The translations under genes and the position numbers were made by a program. From Emticicia agri (GTDB taxonomy: Bacteria > Bacteroidota > Bacteroidia > Cytophagales > Spirosomataceae), in assembly GCF_004168285.1 (NCBI RefSeq), contig NZ_SEWF01000042.1, forward strand, positions 1 through 40,223: a stretch of 40,223 nucleotides of DNA. The letters are read 5' to 3'. Every line of letters begins with the position of its first letter. Position 1 is the first letter of the stretch. Below are positions 32,102 to 40,013 of this stretch, piece after piece. Below the pieces are notes generated by a model, which had not been told where the DNA came from, made no database searches, and saw nothing but the letters and a program-made list of their open reading frames with translations.

Positions 32102-33355
32102 ATGTCCGTTAAAAAAAGTGCTGCCACCTCTTTTATTCTCATTACAGTTTTGATTGATTCCATAGGCTTCGGTGTTATTATTCCGGTTGTACCCAGATTA
32201 ATTTCAGAATTAGCACATGTTGATATTAGTGGTGCTGCAAGCTATGGCGGCTGGCTGGGTGCGGCTTATGCCGTAATGCAGTTTCTTTTTTCTCCGGTTA
32301 TGGGTGGATTGAGTGACCAGTATGGGCGTCGTCCGGTATTACTTGCCTCACTCTTTGGTTTTGGTCTCGACTATTTGCTTTTAGTTTTTGCTCCCACTAT
32401 CGGGTGGCTGTTTGTGGGTCGGTTAATTGCCGGGGTTATGGGCGCGAGTTTTACTACGGCTGCCGCTTATATGGCCGACATTAGTACCCCTGACAAAAGA
32501 GCGCAGAATTTTGGTATGATTGGCGCAGCTTTTGGCTTAGGCTTTATCATTGGCCCAAGTATCGGAGGTTTTGTAAGTCATTATGGTACGAGAGTTCCGT
32601 TTATGGTTGCAGGAGGCTTAACCATATTGAACTGGTTATATGGATATTTTGTATTGCCGGAATCTCTTAGTATAGAAAACCGCAGAAAGTTTAATTGGAA
32701 GCGTGCTAATCCAATAGGGGCTCTTAAAAATCTTCGTAGGTTTCCTATGATAATGGGGTTGGTTGCAGCCTTATTTCTGGTATATATTTCAAGTTTTTCT
32801 ACGCAGGGAACCTGGGCCTATTACACAAAAGAGCAATTTGGCTGGTCTGATGAGCAGGTTGGTTATTCTTTGACTTTTGTTGGGGTTATGATTGCCTTCG
32901 TTCAGGGATACCTGACCCGGATTCTGATTCCCAAATTAGGGATAAAAAAATCTATATATGTCGGTTTTGCATTTTCAATTCTGGGTTCATTGGCATACGC
33001 TTTTGCCAATGAGGGCTGGATGGTCTATGCTATCATGGTGCCGTTTGCTTTAGGAGGTTTGGCAGGGCCGTCTATGCAGGGAATTATTTCAGGGCAGGTG
33101 CCTGCTAATGAGCAAGGTGAATTACAAGGCTCTTTAACAAGCCTTAATAGTGTAGCTACTATTATTGGTCCTGTGCTGATGGCAAGTTTGTTTGCTAAAT
33201 TTACAGCGAAAGATGCACCTGTCTATTTTCCAGGAGTTCCGTTTCTGGCTTCGGTAATATTATCTACTATTAGTCTTTTATTGGTTATCAGAACTTTGCG
33301 TAAGCATACCACAAAAGTAGAACAGGCAGAGGTTAAACACTCAGATATTTCATAA
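32102..33355 (+). CDS. TetA-like MFS transporter
   Basis: 417 residues, twelve helices. The TetA/TCR subgroup is indicated by 'ILITVLIDSIGFGVIIPVVPRLI', motif A 'GGLSDQYGRRPVLL' (about 67-80) and 'GRLIAGVMGASFTTAAAYMADIS' with the 'GPSIGGFVSHYG' antiporter motif. Members are proton antiporters for tetracycline-like or other drugs, but many chromosomal Bacteroidota copies have unknown substrates, so resistance should not be assumed. The 3' end overlaps the convergent CBS gene by 23 bp. Confidence 0.9.
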   Translation: MSVKKSAATSFILITVLIDSIGFGVIIPVVPRLISELAHVDISGAASYGGWLGAAYAVMQFLFSPVMGGLSDQYGRRPVLLASLFGFGLDYLLLVFAPTIGWLFVGRLIAGVMGASFTTAAAYMADISTPDKRAQNFGMIGAAFGLGFIIGPSIGGFVSHYGTRVPFMVAGGLTILNWLYGYFVLPESLSIENRRKFNWKRANPIGALKNLRRFPMIMGLVAALFLVYISSFSTQGTWAYYTKEQFGWSDEQVGYSLTFVGVMIAFVQGYLTRILIPKLGIKKSIYVGFAFSILGSLAYAFANEGWMVYAIMVPFALGGLAGPSMQGIISGQVPANEQGELQGSLTSLNSVATIIGPVLMASLFAKFTAKDAPVYFPGVPFLASVILSTISLLLVIRTLRKHTTKVEQAEVKHSDIS

Positions 33356-33998
33356 GCATATCGTAGCGTTCCTGCTCAATACTATCAACAGGCTCGTGGG
33401 CATAAGCACCTTCAACCATATAACCGAAGCGTTCGAGGGTTGCTACGATTGAAGAAATATTCTGGCGGTTAATTTTTAGCGTAAGTTTTGAATTTTCTTC
33501 GCCTGTATATTGGTTTCCTGAAAAATAACTACTCAGAATCTTGGCATTGTCAGATTCTATCAAACGGCTGATTTCTGCTAAAGAATAGTCTCTGTTTTTA
33601 ATAGCAATTACTAATACAGCTCCAGGCTCTTGTATGCCCAAGAGTTCGCCAAATCTGTTATAAAGTTCGCCGGCTGTAATATTACCGACAAAAATTTCTT
33701 CTTCATCTACCACCGCCAGTAGTTGTAGGTGGTATTTAGAGATAAGTCCTAATACTTCGTATATATGCTGGTAATCGAAAATGTACACGCCTGAATATTG
33801 AGGCATTATCTCAGAAATCAATAAGTCTTCGTCATAATTCAACAATATATCTTCGCTTATAATACCTACGTATTTTTCATTATCGACAACCACCAATTGT
33901 CCAATACGATTCTCTTCCATCCAGTTCAAAGCTTCACCAACAGTGTCGCTTAGTTTCAAAATAGGTAATTCGTGGTTGATAATTTGAGTAGCTGTCAT
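33333..33998 (-). CDS. CBS-domain pair protein with C-terminal ACT-like region
   Basis: 221 residues. Two CBS motifs: about 1-53 ('PILKLSDTVGEALNWMEENRIGQLVVVDNEKYVGIISEDIL') and 60-116 ('YIFDYQHIYEVLGLISKYHLQLLAVVDEEEIFVGNIT'), which together form an adenine-nucleotide-binding module. Residues 125-200 ('GAVLVIAIKNRDYSLAEISRLIESDNAKIL') resemble an ACT-like regulatory fold. Cytosolic sensor of unknown target. It follows the alpha/beta hydrolase gene on the minus strand by 59 nt, so the two may be co-transcribed. Confidence 0.88.
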   Translation of the reverse strand: MTATQIINHELPILKLSDTVGEALNWMEENRIGQLVVVDNEKYVGIISEDILLNYDEDLLISEIMPQYSGVYIFDYQHIYEVLGLISKYHLQLLAVVDEEEIFVGNITAGELYNRFGELLGIQEPGAVLVIAIKNRDYSLAEISRLIESDNAKILSSYFSGNQYTGEENSKLTLKINRQNISSIVATLERFGYMVEGAYAHEPVDSIEQERYDMLMKYLSV

Positions 33999-34057
33999 TT
34001 GTGTTTTTTATTTTATAATATATTTCTAAAGCTATCCGAAGAAATATCCATAAAAAA

Positions 34058-34831
34058 TTATGCCAAGACTTCTTCCTGAATTTTATCAAGGAATCTGGCA
34101 AGGTAGTGGTTAAACTCTTCGGGTCGCTCCATCATGGGGGCATGGCAACATTTGTCAATAAAATACAGTTCCGAATTCTCTAATAAACGGTTGAACTCAA
34201 AACCTACATGAGGCGGTGTAATGGTATCATTAAGCCCCCATATTAAGCATGTCTGTACTTTTATATTAGGTATTTCTTTAGCCATATTGTGGCGTTGAGC
34301 CGACTTGGCTATCTGTACAATATTCATACATTTCGGAATACTCGAAGTAATCTCAAAGCACTCGTCAATCAGTTCTTTAGTAGCTGTTTTTGGATCATAA
34401 AAAGTATAGGCTACACGCTCACGGATATAATCATAACTCCCACGTTTCGGAAACGATCCACCCATTGTATTTTCAAATAAACCCGAACTTCCGGTTAAGA
34501 TTAAGGCTTTAACTGTATCCTGATGTGCCAGCGTATATAATAAACCTACATGGCCGCCTAACGAATTACCCAATAAAATAATATCTTTTAATTGCTTGAA
34601 AGCAATGAATCTTTCTATAAATGCCTGCAAGCCTTCTAAACTTGCTTCACGCATGGGCATATCATAAATAGGCATTACAGGAATAACAATCCTGCAACGG
34701 TGTTTGAATCCTTCAATCACGTCGTCGAAATTACTTAATGCACCAAATAAGCCATGTAAGATAAGTAATGTATCACCACTACCTTCATCAATGTATTTAA
34801 ACTCTCCTTCCTGTTGTACCTGATAATTCAT
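34058..34831 (-). CDS. Alpha/beta hydrolase
   Basis: 257 residues, cytosolic. 'LLILHGLFGALSNFDD' supplies the oxyanion hole, nucleophile S90 is in 'LLGNSLGGHVG', D202 in 'GLNDTITPP' and H230 in 'CCHAPMMERP'. It resembles MhpC/BioH-type esterases or C-C hydrolases, but the substrate cannot be told. Upstream gene of the CBS-domain pair; divergent from the FAD oxidoreductase. Confidence 0.9.
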   Translation of the reverse strand: MNYQVQQEGEFKYIDEGSGDTLLILHGLFGALSNFDDVIEGFKHRCRIVIPVMPIYDMPMREASLEGLQAFIERFIAFKQLKDIILLGNSLGGHVGLLYTLAHQDTVKALILTGSSGLFENTMGGSFPKRGSYDYIRERVAYTFYDPKTATKELIDECFEITSSIPKCMNIVQIAKSAQRHNMAKEIPNIKVQTCLIWGLNDTITPPHVGFEFNRLLENSELYFIDKCCHAPMMERPEEFNHYLARFLDKIQEEVLA

Positions 34832-34901
34832 TCTGTTTTTTTTCGAAAATTCTATTTAAGATTTAGTATGTTCTGACAAAGGTGTAATTAAGAAATAGGT
34901 C

Positions 34902-34909
34902 TATATTTG
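34902..34909 (+). promoter_or_regulatory. Possible promoter of the FAD oxidoreductase gene
   Basis: TATATTTG fits TAnnTTTG and lies 82 nt before the ATG; no TTG at the -33 distance. Confidence 0.35.
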
Positions 34910-34991
34910 TGTTTTATAAGACAAAATAGTAGTTTAAAATTGAATTTTCAAAACTTTTATAGTAAAAACGAAAAACAGACATTAAAAGTTT

Positions 34992-36227
34992 ATGAATGAC
35001 TTTTCAACGGTGATTATCGGCGGTGGAATTTCGGGATTGACCTGTGCCAGGTATCTGAATGATAAAGGAATGAGCTTCGTAATGATAGAAAGTTCAGATG
35101 CATTGGGTGGAAAAGTACGGACAGATATAGTAGATGGTTTCAGACTTGACAGAGGCTTTCAGGTACTTTTAACTAACTATGCCGAAGCACGTAAAATACT
35201 AAATTACAGTAACTTAGACCTGAAATATTTTGAACCGGGAGCTTTGATAAAAGCTAAGAAAGGATTTACTAAACTCGAAAATCCTTTCAAAAGCAAAGGT
35301 GCTTCTTTGTCTATGGCTTTTTCGCCTGTCGGTTCCTGGAGTGACAGATTAAAAATTAATAAATTTGGTAAATATGTTTCAGAGATACCGGATGATGAGC
35401 TATTCGGTATGGATGATATGGCAACTATCAGCTTTCTGAAAAGCTATGGGTGGAGCAAAGAAATCATTCAACAGTTTTTCATGCCATTTTTTGGATGGGC
35501 TTTTCTTGACAATACCCTTCATACCTCAAGTAATCTGTTTCATTTTCTGTTCAAACAATTTTTTAAAGGTGAGGTAGCTATTCCTGCCGCAGGCATGCAG
35601 GCTATACCTGAACAAATGGCAGAACAGATTTCAAAAGAAAAAATCAGGTTGAATACACTTGTCAAGGGTATAGAAGGCAATCGGGTTTTTCTGGATGGGG
35701 GAGAAGTACTGACTACTGATAGAATCGTTATAGCCTCCGACCCCTATACGGCTTCCGGTCTTTTGGGTGAAAATGCAACGTTTGATTACTATATTAATAC
35801 CTGTACTTATTTTTCGGCAGAATATTCGCCTTTAAAAGGACAGAAATTTCTAACTTTAAATCCCGACAGTAAAGGTCTCGTGCATAGCTTATGTGTACCC
35901 ACCGATATTTCACCTGCTTATGGAATAGCCGGGAAAGCCCTGATTTCAGTAAGTACTCAGGGCTTGGAGAAGATTGATGAACGAAACCACATTAGCCGCA
36001 TCAAACGTGAACTATATGATTGGTTTGGTGCACAGGTCAATGTCTGGAAACATCTGCGTACTTATCATATACCCGAAGCATCAGTCAGGTTTCCGGCAGG
36101 TACAAAAAAACAAGTACTGAAATTAGATGAGAACCTGTATCGTTGTGGCGACTATCTGGCTTATCCCTCATTAAATGCAGCCATGCAAACGGGTAGGGAA
36201 GTGGCAGAGATGATTAGTGAGATTTGA
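34992..36227 (+). CDS. FAD-dependent amine-oxidase/phytoene-desaturase-like oxidoreductase
   Basis: 411 residues, cytosolic. The N-terminal FAD-binding Rossmann motif is complete: 'VIIGGGISGLTCARYLNDKG' followed by 'VMIESSDALGGKVRTD' with the ribose-binding Glu. 'GFRLDRGFQVLLTNY' is the conserved second block, and the C-terminal FAD motif appears as 'LYRCGDYLAYPSLNAAMQTGREVAEMI'. The family includes protoporphyrinogen oxidases, phytoene desaturases and other NAD(P)/FAD amine oxidases; the substrate is unknown and no carotenoid genes are adjacent. Confidence 0.88.
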   Translation: MNDFSTVIIGGGISGLTCARYLNDKGMSFVMIESSDALGGKVRTDIVDGFRLDRGFQVLLTNYAEARKILNYSNLDLKYFEPGALIKAKKGFTKLENPFKSKGASLSMAFSPVGSWSDRLKINKFGKYVSEIPDDELFGMDDMATISFLKSYGWSKEIIQQFFMPFFGWAFLDNTLHTSSNLFHFLFKQFFKGEVAIPAAGMQAIPEQMAEQISKEKIRLNTLVKGIEGNRVFLDGGEVLTTDRIVIASDPYTASGLLGENATFDYYINTCTYFSAEYSPLKGQKFLTLNPDSKGLVHSLCVPTDISPAYGIAGKALISVSTQGLEKIDERNHISRIKRELYDWFGAQVNVWKHLRTYHIPEASVRFPAGTKKQVLKLDENLYRCGDYLAYPSLNAAMQTGREVAEMISEI

Positions 36228-36244
36228 AATTCCCTTGCATCAAA

Positions 36245-36385
36245 TTTCACCGACTGAAGTCGGTGGCTAAAGTAACAAAGGAGCTTTTAGCAACGTAAAG
36301 CGGACCGGGCGTCGGTCGCTTAAGTCCGCATCACAATTAAAATTATTCCTTTGTTTTCTTAGACGGCGACTTTAGTCGCTGTTAT
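36245..36385. repeat. REPIN-like structured element: two inverted REP hairpins
   Basis: Unit 1 at 36248-36270 contains CACCGACT-GA-AGTCGGTG then GCTAA. Unit 2 at 36359-36381 is its inverted relative (18 of 23 positions match): TTAG then GGCGACT-TT-AGTCGCT. Between them AACAAAGGA (36274-36282) pairs with TCCTTTGTT (36347-36355), and an inner GC-rich part pairs GCGGAC with GTCCGC. The rest of the gap 36228-36424 holds nothing else. Confidence 0.8.
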
Positions 36386-36424
36386 TTTAAGAGGTTAAAA
36401 ACTATTCAAAACCTACCAATATTT

Positions 36425-37987
36425 ATGAAAGCAATTCTTACCTCTCTATTTATATGTCTGACAGTTGCTGTTCAGGCTCAACAAAAATACCTGACACTTT
36501 CAAAAGAAGTGCTACATGATAAAATAAAAGGTGGTTGGGCAGGTCAGACTATCGGTGTTACTTTCGGTGGGCCGATGGAGTTTCGTTACAATGGTACAAT
36601 CATTAACGAATACCAGCCTATTCCGTGGTATGATGGTTATCTGAAGAAAACCATGCTTGAAAACCCCGGTCTGTATGATGATTTATATATGGACCTAACC
36701 TTTGTAGATATTATTGAAAAAGAAGGACTGGATGCTCCGGTTGAGTCTCATGCCAAAGCCTATGCCAATGCAGGCTATGCCCTATGGCATGCCAATCAGG
36801 CTGGACGCTACAATATATTACATAATATTATGCCGCCGCAATCGGGGCATTGGTTACATAATCCTCATGCTGATTGTATCGACTATCAGATTGAATGTGA
36901 TTTTGCAGGACTGATGTCGCCCGGAATGCCCAATACTGCCTCTAAGATTTCGGATAAAATCGGACATATCATGAACTATGGCGATGGTTGGTATGGCGGT
37001 GTTTTCTTGGGTGCCTGCTACACATTGGCTTTCACTTCTAACAACATTGAATATATAATTAATGAAGCTTTGAAAACAATTCCGAAGCAAAGTGAGTATT
37101 ATAAATGTATAGCCGATGTAATTAAGTATTACAAATTATACCCAACCGACTGGAAAAAGACCTGGTTTGCCCTACAGGAAAGATGGTCAGAAGATATTGG
37201 TTGCCCGGATGGCGTATTTACACCGTTTAATATAGATGCCAAACTTAATTCGGCTTATGTAGTATTGGGGCTATTATATGGTAAAGGAGATTTTACTAAA
37301 ACCATAGAAATAACCACCCGTTGCGGACAAGATGCTGACTGTAATCCATCATCGGCCTGTGGTATTTTAGGAACCATGCTTGGTTACTCAAAAATACCTG
37401 CTTATTGGAAAATAGGTCTGACAGAAGCAGAAGATATTGATTTTAAATACACCACTATCTCATTAAATAAGGTATATGAAATAGGATTGAAACATGCCTT
37501 GCAGAATATCGAACGAAATGGCGGCAAAGTTTCGGGCGATAAAGTGAGTATTCTGACTCAAAAACCTGAGTTAGTTCGCTGGGAACAAAGTTTTGAAAAA
37601 ACATATCCTGTTGACAAGATATTTATCTATAAAAGTGTAAAAGATGAATATAGTTTTGATTTTGAAGGTACAGGAGTAGTAATTAAAGGAGTAGCTGAAA
37701 AAAAAGAGAAAGAAACCAAAGATATTGTGCTGAATACTGAAGTATACATAGACGACAAACTGATTGAAACAGTAGAAATGCCTACCGATTTCAGGACACG
37801 TCGCCACGAAATATTCTGGAATTATCAGTTGCCAAAGGGAAAACATAAAGTAAAAGTAAAACTGCTAAATCCTTCGGTTCAACATGATTTAAGACTAAAC
37901 GATGTAATTGTATATAACGAACAGCCCAATAGCGAAGGCAATCAGACCATTTACCGATTCGGTCAACCAAAGAAAATTAAACCCTGA
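36425..37987 (+). CDS. Secreted ADP-ribosylglycohydrolase-fold protein with C-terminal beta domain
   Basis: 520 residues. Signal peptide 'MKAILTSLFICLTVAVQAQ' sends it to the periplasm or beyond. The ADP-ribosylglycohydrolase fold covers about 25-365: 'KIKGGWAGQTIGVTFGGPMEF', a metal-site-like 'GLYDDLYMDLTFVDII' (D85, D86, D90), and the second metal motif 'CGQDADCNPSSACGILG' with D303, D305 and N307. The C-terminal 130 residues are beta-rich ('EYSFDFEGTGVVIKGVAEK', 'KGKHKVKVKLLNP') like a galactose-binding accessory domain. Classical members remove ADP-ribose from proteins in the cytosol; a secreted copy more likely cleaves another glycosidic or N-ribosyl bond. Followed by the LolA-like gene. 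Confidence 0.86.
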   Translation: MKAILTSLFICLTVAVQAQQKYLTLSKEVLHDKIKGGWAGQTIGVTFGGPMEFRYNGTIINEYQPIPWYDGYLKKTMLENPGLYDDLYMDLTFVDIIEKEGLDAPVESHAKAYANAGYALWHANQAGRYNILHNIMPPQSGHWLHNPHADCIDYQIECDFAGLMSPGMPNTASKISDKIGHIMNYGDGWYGGVFLGACYTLAFTSNNIEYIINEALKTIPKQSEYYKCIADVIKYYKLYPTDWKKTWFALQERWSEDIGCPDGVFTPFNIDAKLNSAYVVLGLLYGKGDFTKTIEITTRCGQDADCNPSSACGILGTMLGYSKIPAYWKIGLTEAEDIDFKYTTISLNKVYEIGLKHALQNIERNGGKVSGDKVSILTQKPELVRWEQSFEKTYPVDKIFIYKSVKDEYSFDFEGTGVVIKGVAEKKEKETKDIVLNTEVYIDDKLIETVEMPTDFRTRRHEIFWNYQLPKGKHKVKVKLLNPSVQHDLRLNDVIVYNEQPNSEGNQTIYRFGQPKKIKP

Positions 37988-38061
37988 AAGATAAATAGTG
38001 TCTAAGAAAATGGAATAAAGAAAATTACGTTAATTGGAAAACATAATTAATCAGACAACGC

Positions 38062-38787
38062 ATGAAAAAATCAATTATCAGTATTATCGCATTTGCAGTT
38101 TCGGTAAGTTTTGCATTTGCTCAAACCGCACAAGATGTACTCAATAAATATATAGAGGTTACAGGTGGGAAATCTCTTTGGGATGGTGTGAATACTTATT
38201 CAATGAAACAGAGCTATAAGAGTGGTGCCGCTTCTGACTATGATATGGATATTAAAGCCTCATTTGCTGATGGTTCTATGTCTAAAGCAAAAACTATTCT
38301 GAAAAGAACTTTCATTTATGGTATTAAAGGAAATGAAGGCTGGCTGAAAGTACCACTTGGAAGTGGTGATAAAAATACGCAATACGAAACCAAAGACCTG
38401 AGTGCAAAAGAACAGGAAAATATGCGCAGAGAGATAAGAGAAGTAGTTTTGCCTTTCTGGGATTTTCAGAAGAAAGGTTATGTAGCTACACTAGTTGGCT
38501 CTGAAACCCTGAACGGGAAAAAGGTAAATCATGTAGAATTGAGTGGGAAAGGCGTAAAATATAATTTGTACTTTGATGAAGGCACAGGCTTATTAAATAG
38601 AAGAAAGTTAACTTTAGCCAGTGGTGAAGTAATCACAGAAGATTATACAAATTATGCAACTTCTCCTTACGGAATCAAATACCCATCAGAATCAACTTAT
38701 ACCAGTACGGCTGATAAACGGACTGTGAAAGTAACAACGAATATCGTATTTAATGATAATATATCTGCCTCAGCTTTTGCCAGATAA
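38062..38787 (+). CDS. LolA-like periplasmic protein
   Basis: 241 residues. Signal peptide ends 'FAFAQ'. The body starts 'TAQDVLNKYIEVTGGKSLWDGVNTYSMKQ', the usual opening of Bacteroidota outer-membrane-lipoprotein-sorting (LolA/LolB-like) proteins, and shows repeated strand pairs ('AKTILKRTFIYGIKGNEGWLKVP', 'YVATLVGSETLNGKKVNHVELSG', 'YNLYFDEGTGLLNRRKLTLASGEVITEDYTNY'). Its hydrophobic cavity would carry a lipid or lipoprotein. It follows the ADP-ribosylglycohydrolase-like gene by 74 nt and ends at a strong terminator. Confidence 0.83.
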   Translation: MKKSIISIIAFAVSVSFAFAQTAQDVLNKYIEVTGGKSLWDGVNTYSMKQSYKSGAASDYDMDIKASFADGSMSKAKTILKRTFIYGIKGNEGWLKVPLGSGDKNTQYETKDLSAKEQENMRREIREVVLPFWDFQKKGYVATLVGSETLNGKKVNHVELSGKGVKYNLYFDEGTGLLNRRKLTLASGEVITEDYTNYATSPYGIKYPSESTYTSTADKRTVKVTTNIVFNDNISASAFAR

Positions 38788-38800
38788 GCAAGCAAAGATT

Positions 38801-38828
38801 AGCCCGACTCTGTAGTCGGGCTTTTTTT
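38801..38828 (+). terminator. Terminator between the convergent LolA-like and iron-permease-like genes
   Basis: AGCCCGACT (38801-38809) pairs with AGTCGGGCT (38814-38822) over a 4-nt loop, followed by seven T residues that run into the stop codon of the opposing gene. Confidence 0.92.
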
Positions 38829-39333
38829 ATGCCGTCATTTTAGTTTCTTCTTTGTTTTTGCCCGTTTCTTTAGGTATTTTAAGTGACTTAGATTTTTCCT
38901 GATGTTTCTGAGTCGCTTCCTCAATTGAATGGGAAATAAAAGCATCATCTTCCTTTTCAGCTAGGTCTGCTAGTTTCCTATAAAAAGCTTTAGCTTTTTC
39001 TAATTCCTCTTCCGTTAAGTCTTCTATGTCAATAAGTCTGTTACTGGCTTTATCACTTGAAGCTATCAATTCATTCAGTTTAAGTTGAAGTGCAACTGTA
39101 TCTTTATTTTGAGATTGCTGAATGATAAACACCATCAGAAAGGTAATAATAGTGGTACCTGTATTAATAACCAACTGCCATGTATCAGAAAAATTAAACA
39201 ATGGGCCTGATAATGCCCATATGATAATAACAAGAAAAGCACTTACAAAGGCATAGGGACTACCTGTAGCCTTAGTTACTTTTTTGGAGAATTGGTCAAA
39301 GAGACCAAGTAGTCCTTTTTTCTTCCTTTTCAT
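38827..39333 (-). CDS. Low-affinity iron permease family protein
   Basis: 168 residues. Two hydrophobic helices, 'AFVSAFLVIIIWALSGPLF' and 'VINTGTTIITFLMVFIIQQS', are followed by 'QNKDTVALQLKLNELIASSDKASNRLIDIEDLTEEEL', the family signature, and a charged tail ending 'NKEETKMTA'. Family members are named low-affinity iron permeases after fungal Fet4, but transport by the bacterial proteins is not established to my knowledge; they are small inner-membrane proteins. Monocistronic, convergent with the LolA-like gene. Confidence 0.88.
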   Translation of the reverse strand: MKRKKKGLLGLFDQFSKKVTKATGSPYAFVSAFLVIIIWALSGPLFNFSDTWQLVINTGTTIITFLMVFIIQQSQNKDTVALQLKLNELIASSDKASNRLIDIEDLTEEELEKAKAFYRKLADLAEKEDDAFISHSIEEATQKHQEKSKSLKIPKETGKNKEETKMTA

Positions 39334-39600
39334 TGTAAAAAGATTTGAGTCTATATAATTGATTGTAGCTGTTTGTTTATATGTATACTATAGGTATATA
39401 AAAAAACTGTTCCACCTTGTTTTCGGGTAGTATTGGGGCAATATTGGCGTTAATCCCTATAAGTAATTATACTCATGTATATATAGGTAAAAGGATTGTA
39501 GTTGGATAATATCAAGAAAGTATATAAACATTCAAAAGGTTTAGAAATGTAAACAGCTAATAGTAAAGGAAGTAGGGGAAAGGGCTATGAAAACTTTTAG
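39334..39600. other. AT-rich intergenic region upstream of the rRNA-type promoters
   Basis: No ORF and no clear hairpin. Contains several TATA-rich words (ATGTATATATAGG) but no consensus promoter pair I would defend. Confidence 0.4.
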
Positions 39601-39608
39601 AAAGGGTC

Positions 39609-39639
39609 TTGACAAAGGCAAAAAAGTGGCGTACCTTTG
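39609..39639 (+). promoter_or_regulatory. rRNA-type promoter P1
   Basis: TTG at 39609-39611 (as TTGAC), 20-nt spacer, TACCTTTG at 39632-39639, followed by CAGTCCC. Confidence 0.8.
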
Positions 39640-39744
39640 CAGTCCCAAAAATGAGAGACACACCGAGCGTTACATAGCAGGAGCATAGTAAAAAGGTGAT
39701 AATCAGAAAATTAAGGGAATCTCAAAAATAAAGTTTAAAATTAA

Positions 39745-39776
39745 TTTGGAGTTGTAGAAATAAGTTCAGAATTTTG
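39745..39776 (+). promoter_or_regulatory. rRNA-type promoter P2
   Basis: TTTG at 39745-39748, 20-nt spacer, GAATTTTG at 39769-39776, followed by CACCCC. It lies in the first copy of a duplicated 55-bp unit (39748-39802). Confidence 0.65.
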
Positions 39777-39851
39777 CACCCCAATTGATTGAGAGAGTAA
39801 GGAAAGAGAGTTGAAGAGAAAGCATGAGGGGAAAATAAAAATCGAAAAAAA

Positions 39852-39883
39852 TTAGGAGTTGTAAAAATAAGTTCAGAATTTTG
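39852..39883 (+). promoter_or_regulatory. rRNA-type promoter P3, duplicate of P2
   Basis: TTAG at 39852-39855, 20-nt spacer, GAATTTTG at 39876-39883, followed by CACCCC. Lies in the second copy of the 55-bp unit (39855-39909), 107 bp downstream of P2, with about two mismatches over 53 bases. Confidence 0.65.
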
Positions 39884-39981
39884 CACCCCGATTGATTGAG
39901 AGAGTAAGAGAAGTAAAAGAAAGAGGAGTTACAAAGAGCGACTGAGGAGATAAGGAGAGTGAAAAAAAATATGAAAAAATA

Positions 39982-40013
39982 TTTTTTTAAATTCAAAAAG
40001 AGTCGTAACTTTG
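39982..40013 (+). promoter_or_regulatory. rRNA-type promoter P4
   Basis: TAACTTTG at 40006-40013 matches the -7 consensus and is followed by CAGTCCG like P1; the -33 position is only a T-run. Confidence 0.6.

Noticed and set aside
32102-33355. Reading the TetA-like transporter as an acquired tetracycline resistance gene
   Set aside because: No mobile element flanks it, its base use looks native and the family contains many chromosomal exporters of unknown substrate.
37571-37846. 91-codon open frame antisense to the ADP-ribosylglycohydrolase-like gene
   Set aside because: Entirely within a well-supported gene and Phe/Tyr-rich, as expected for an antisense shadow of a Lys/Glu-rich coding region.
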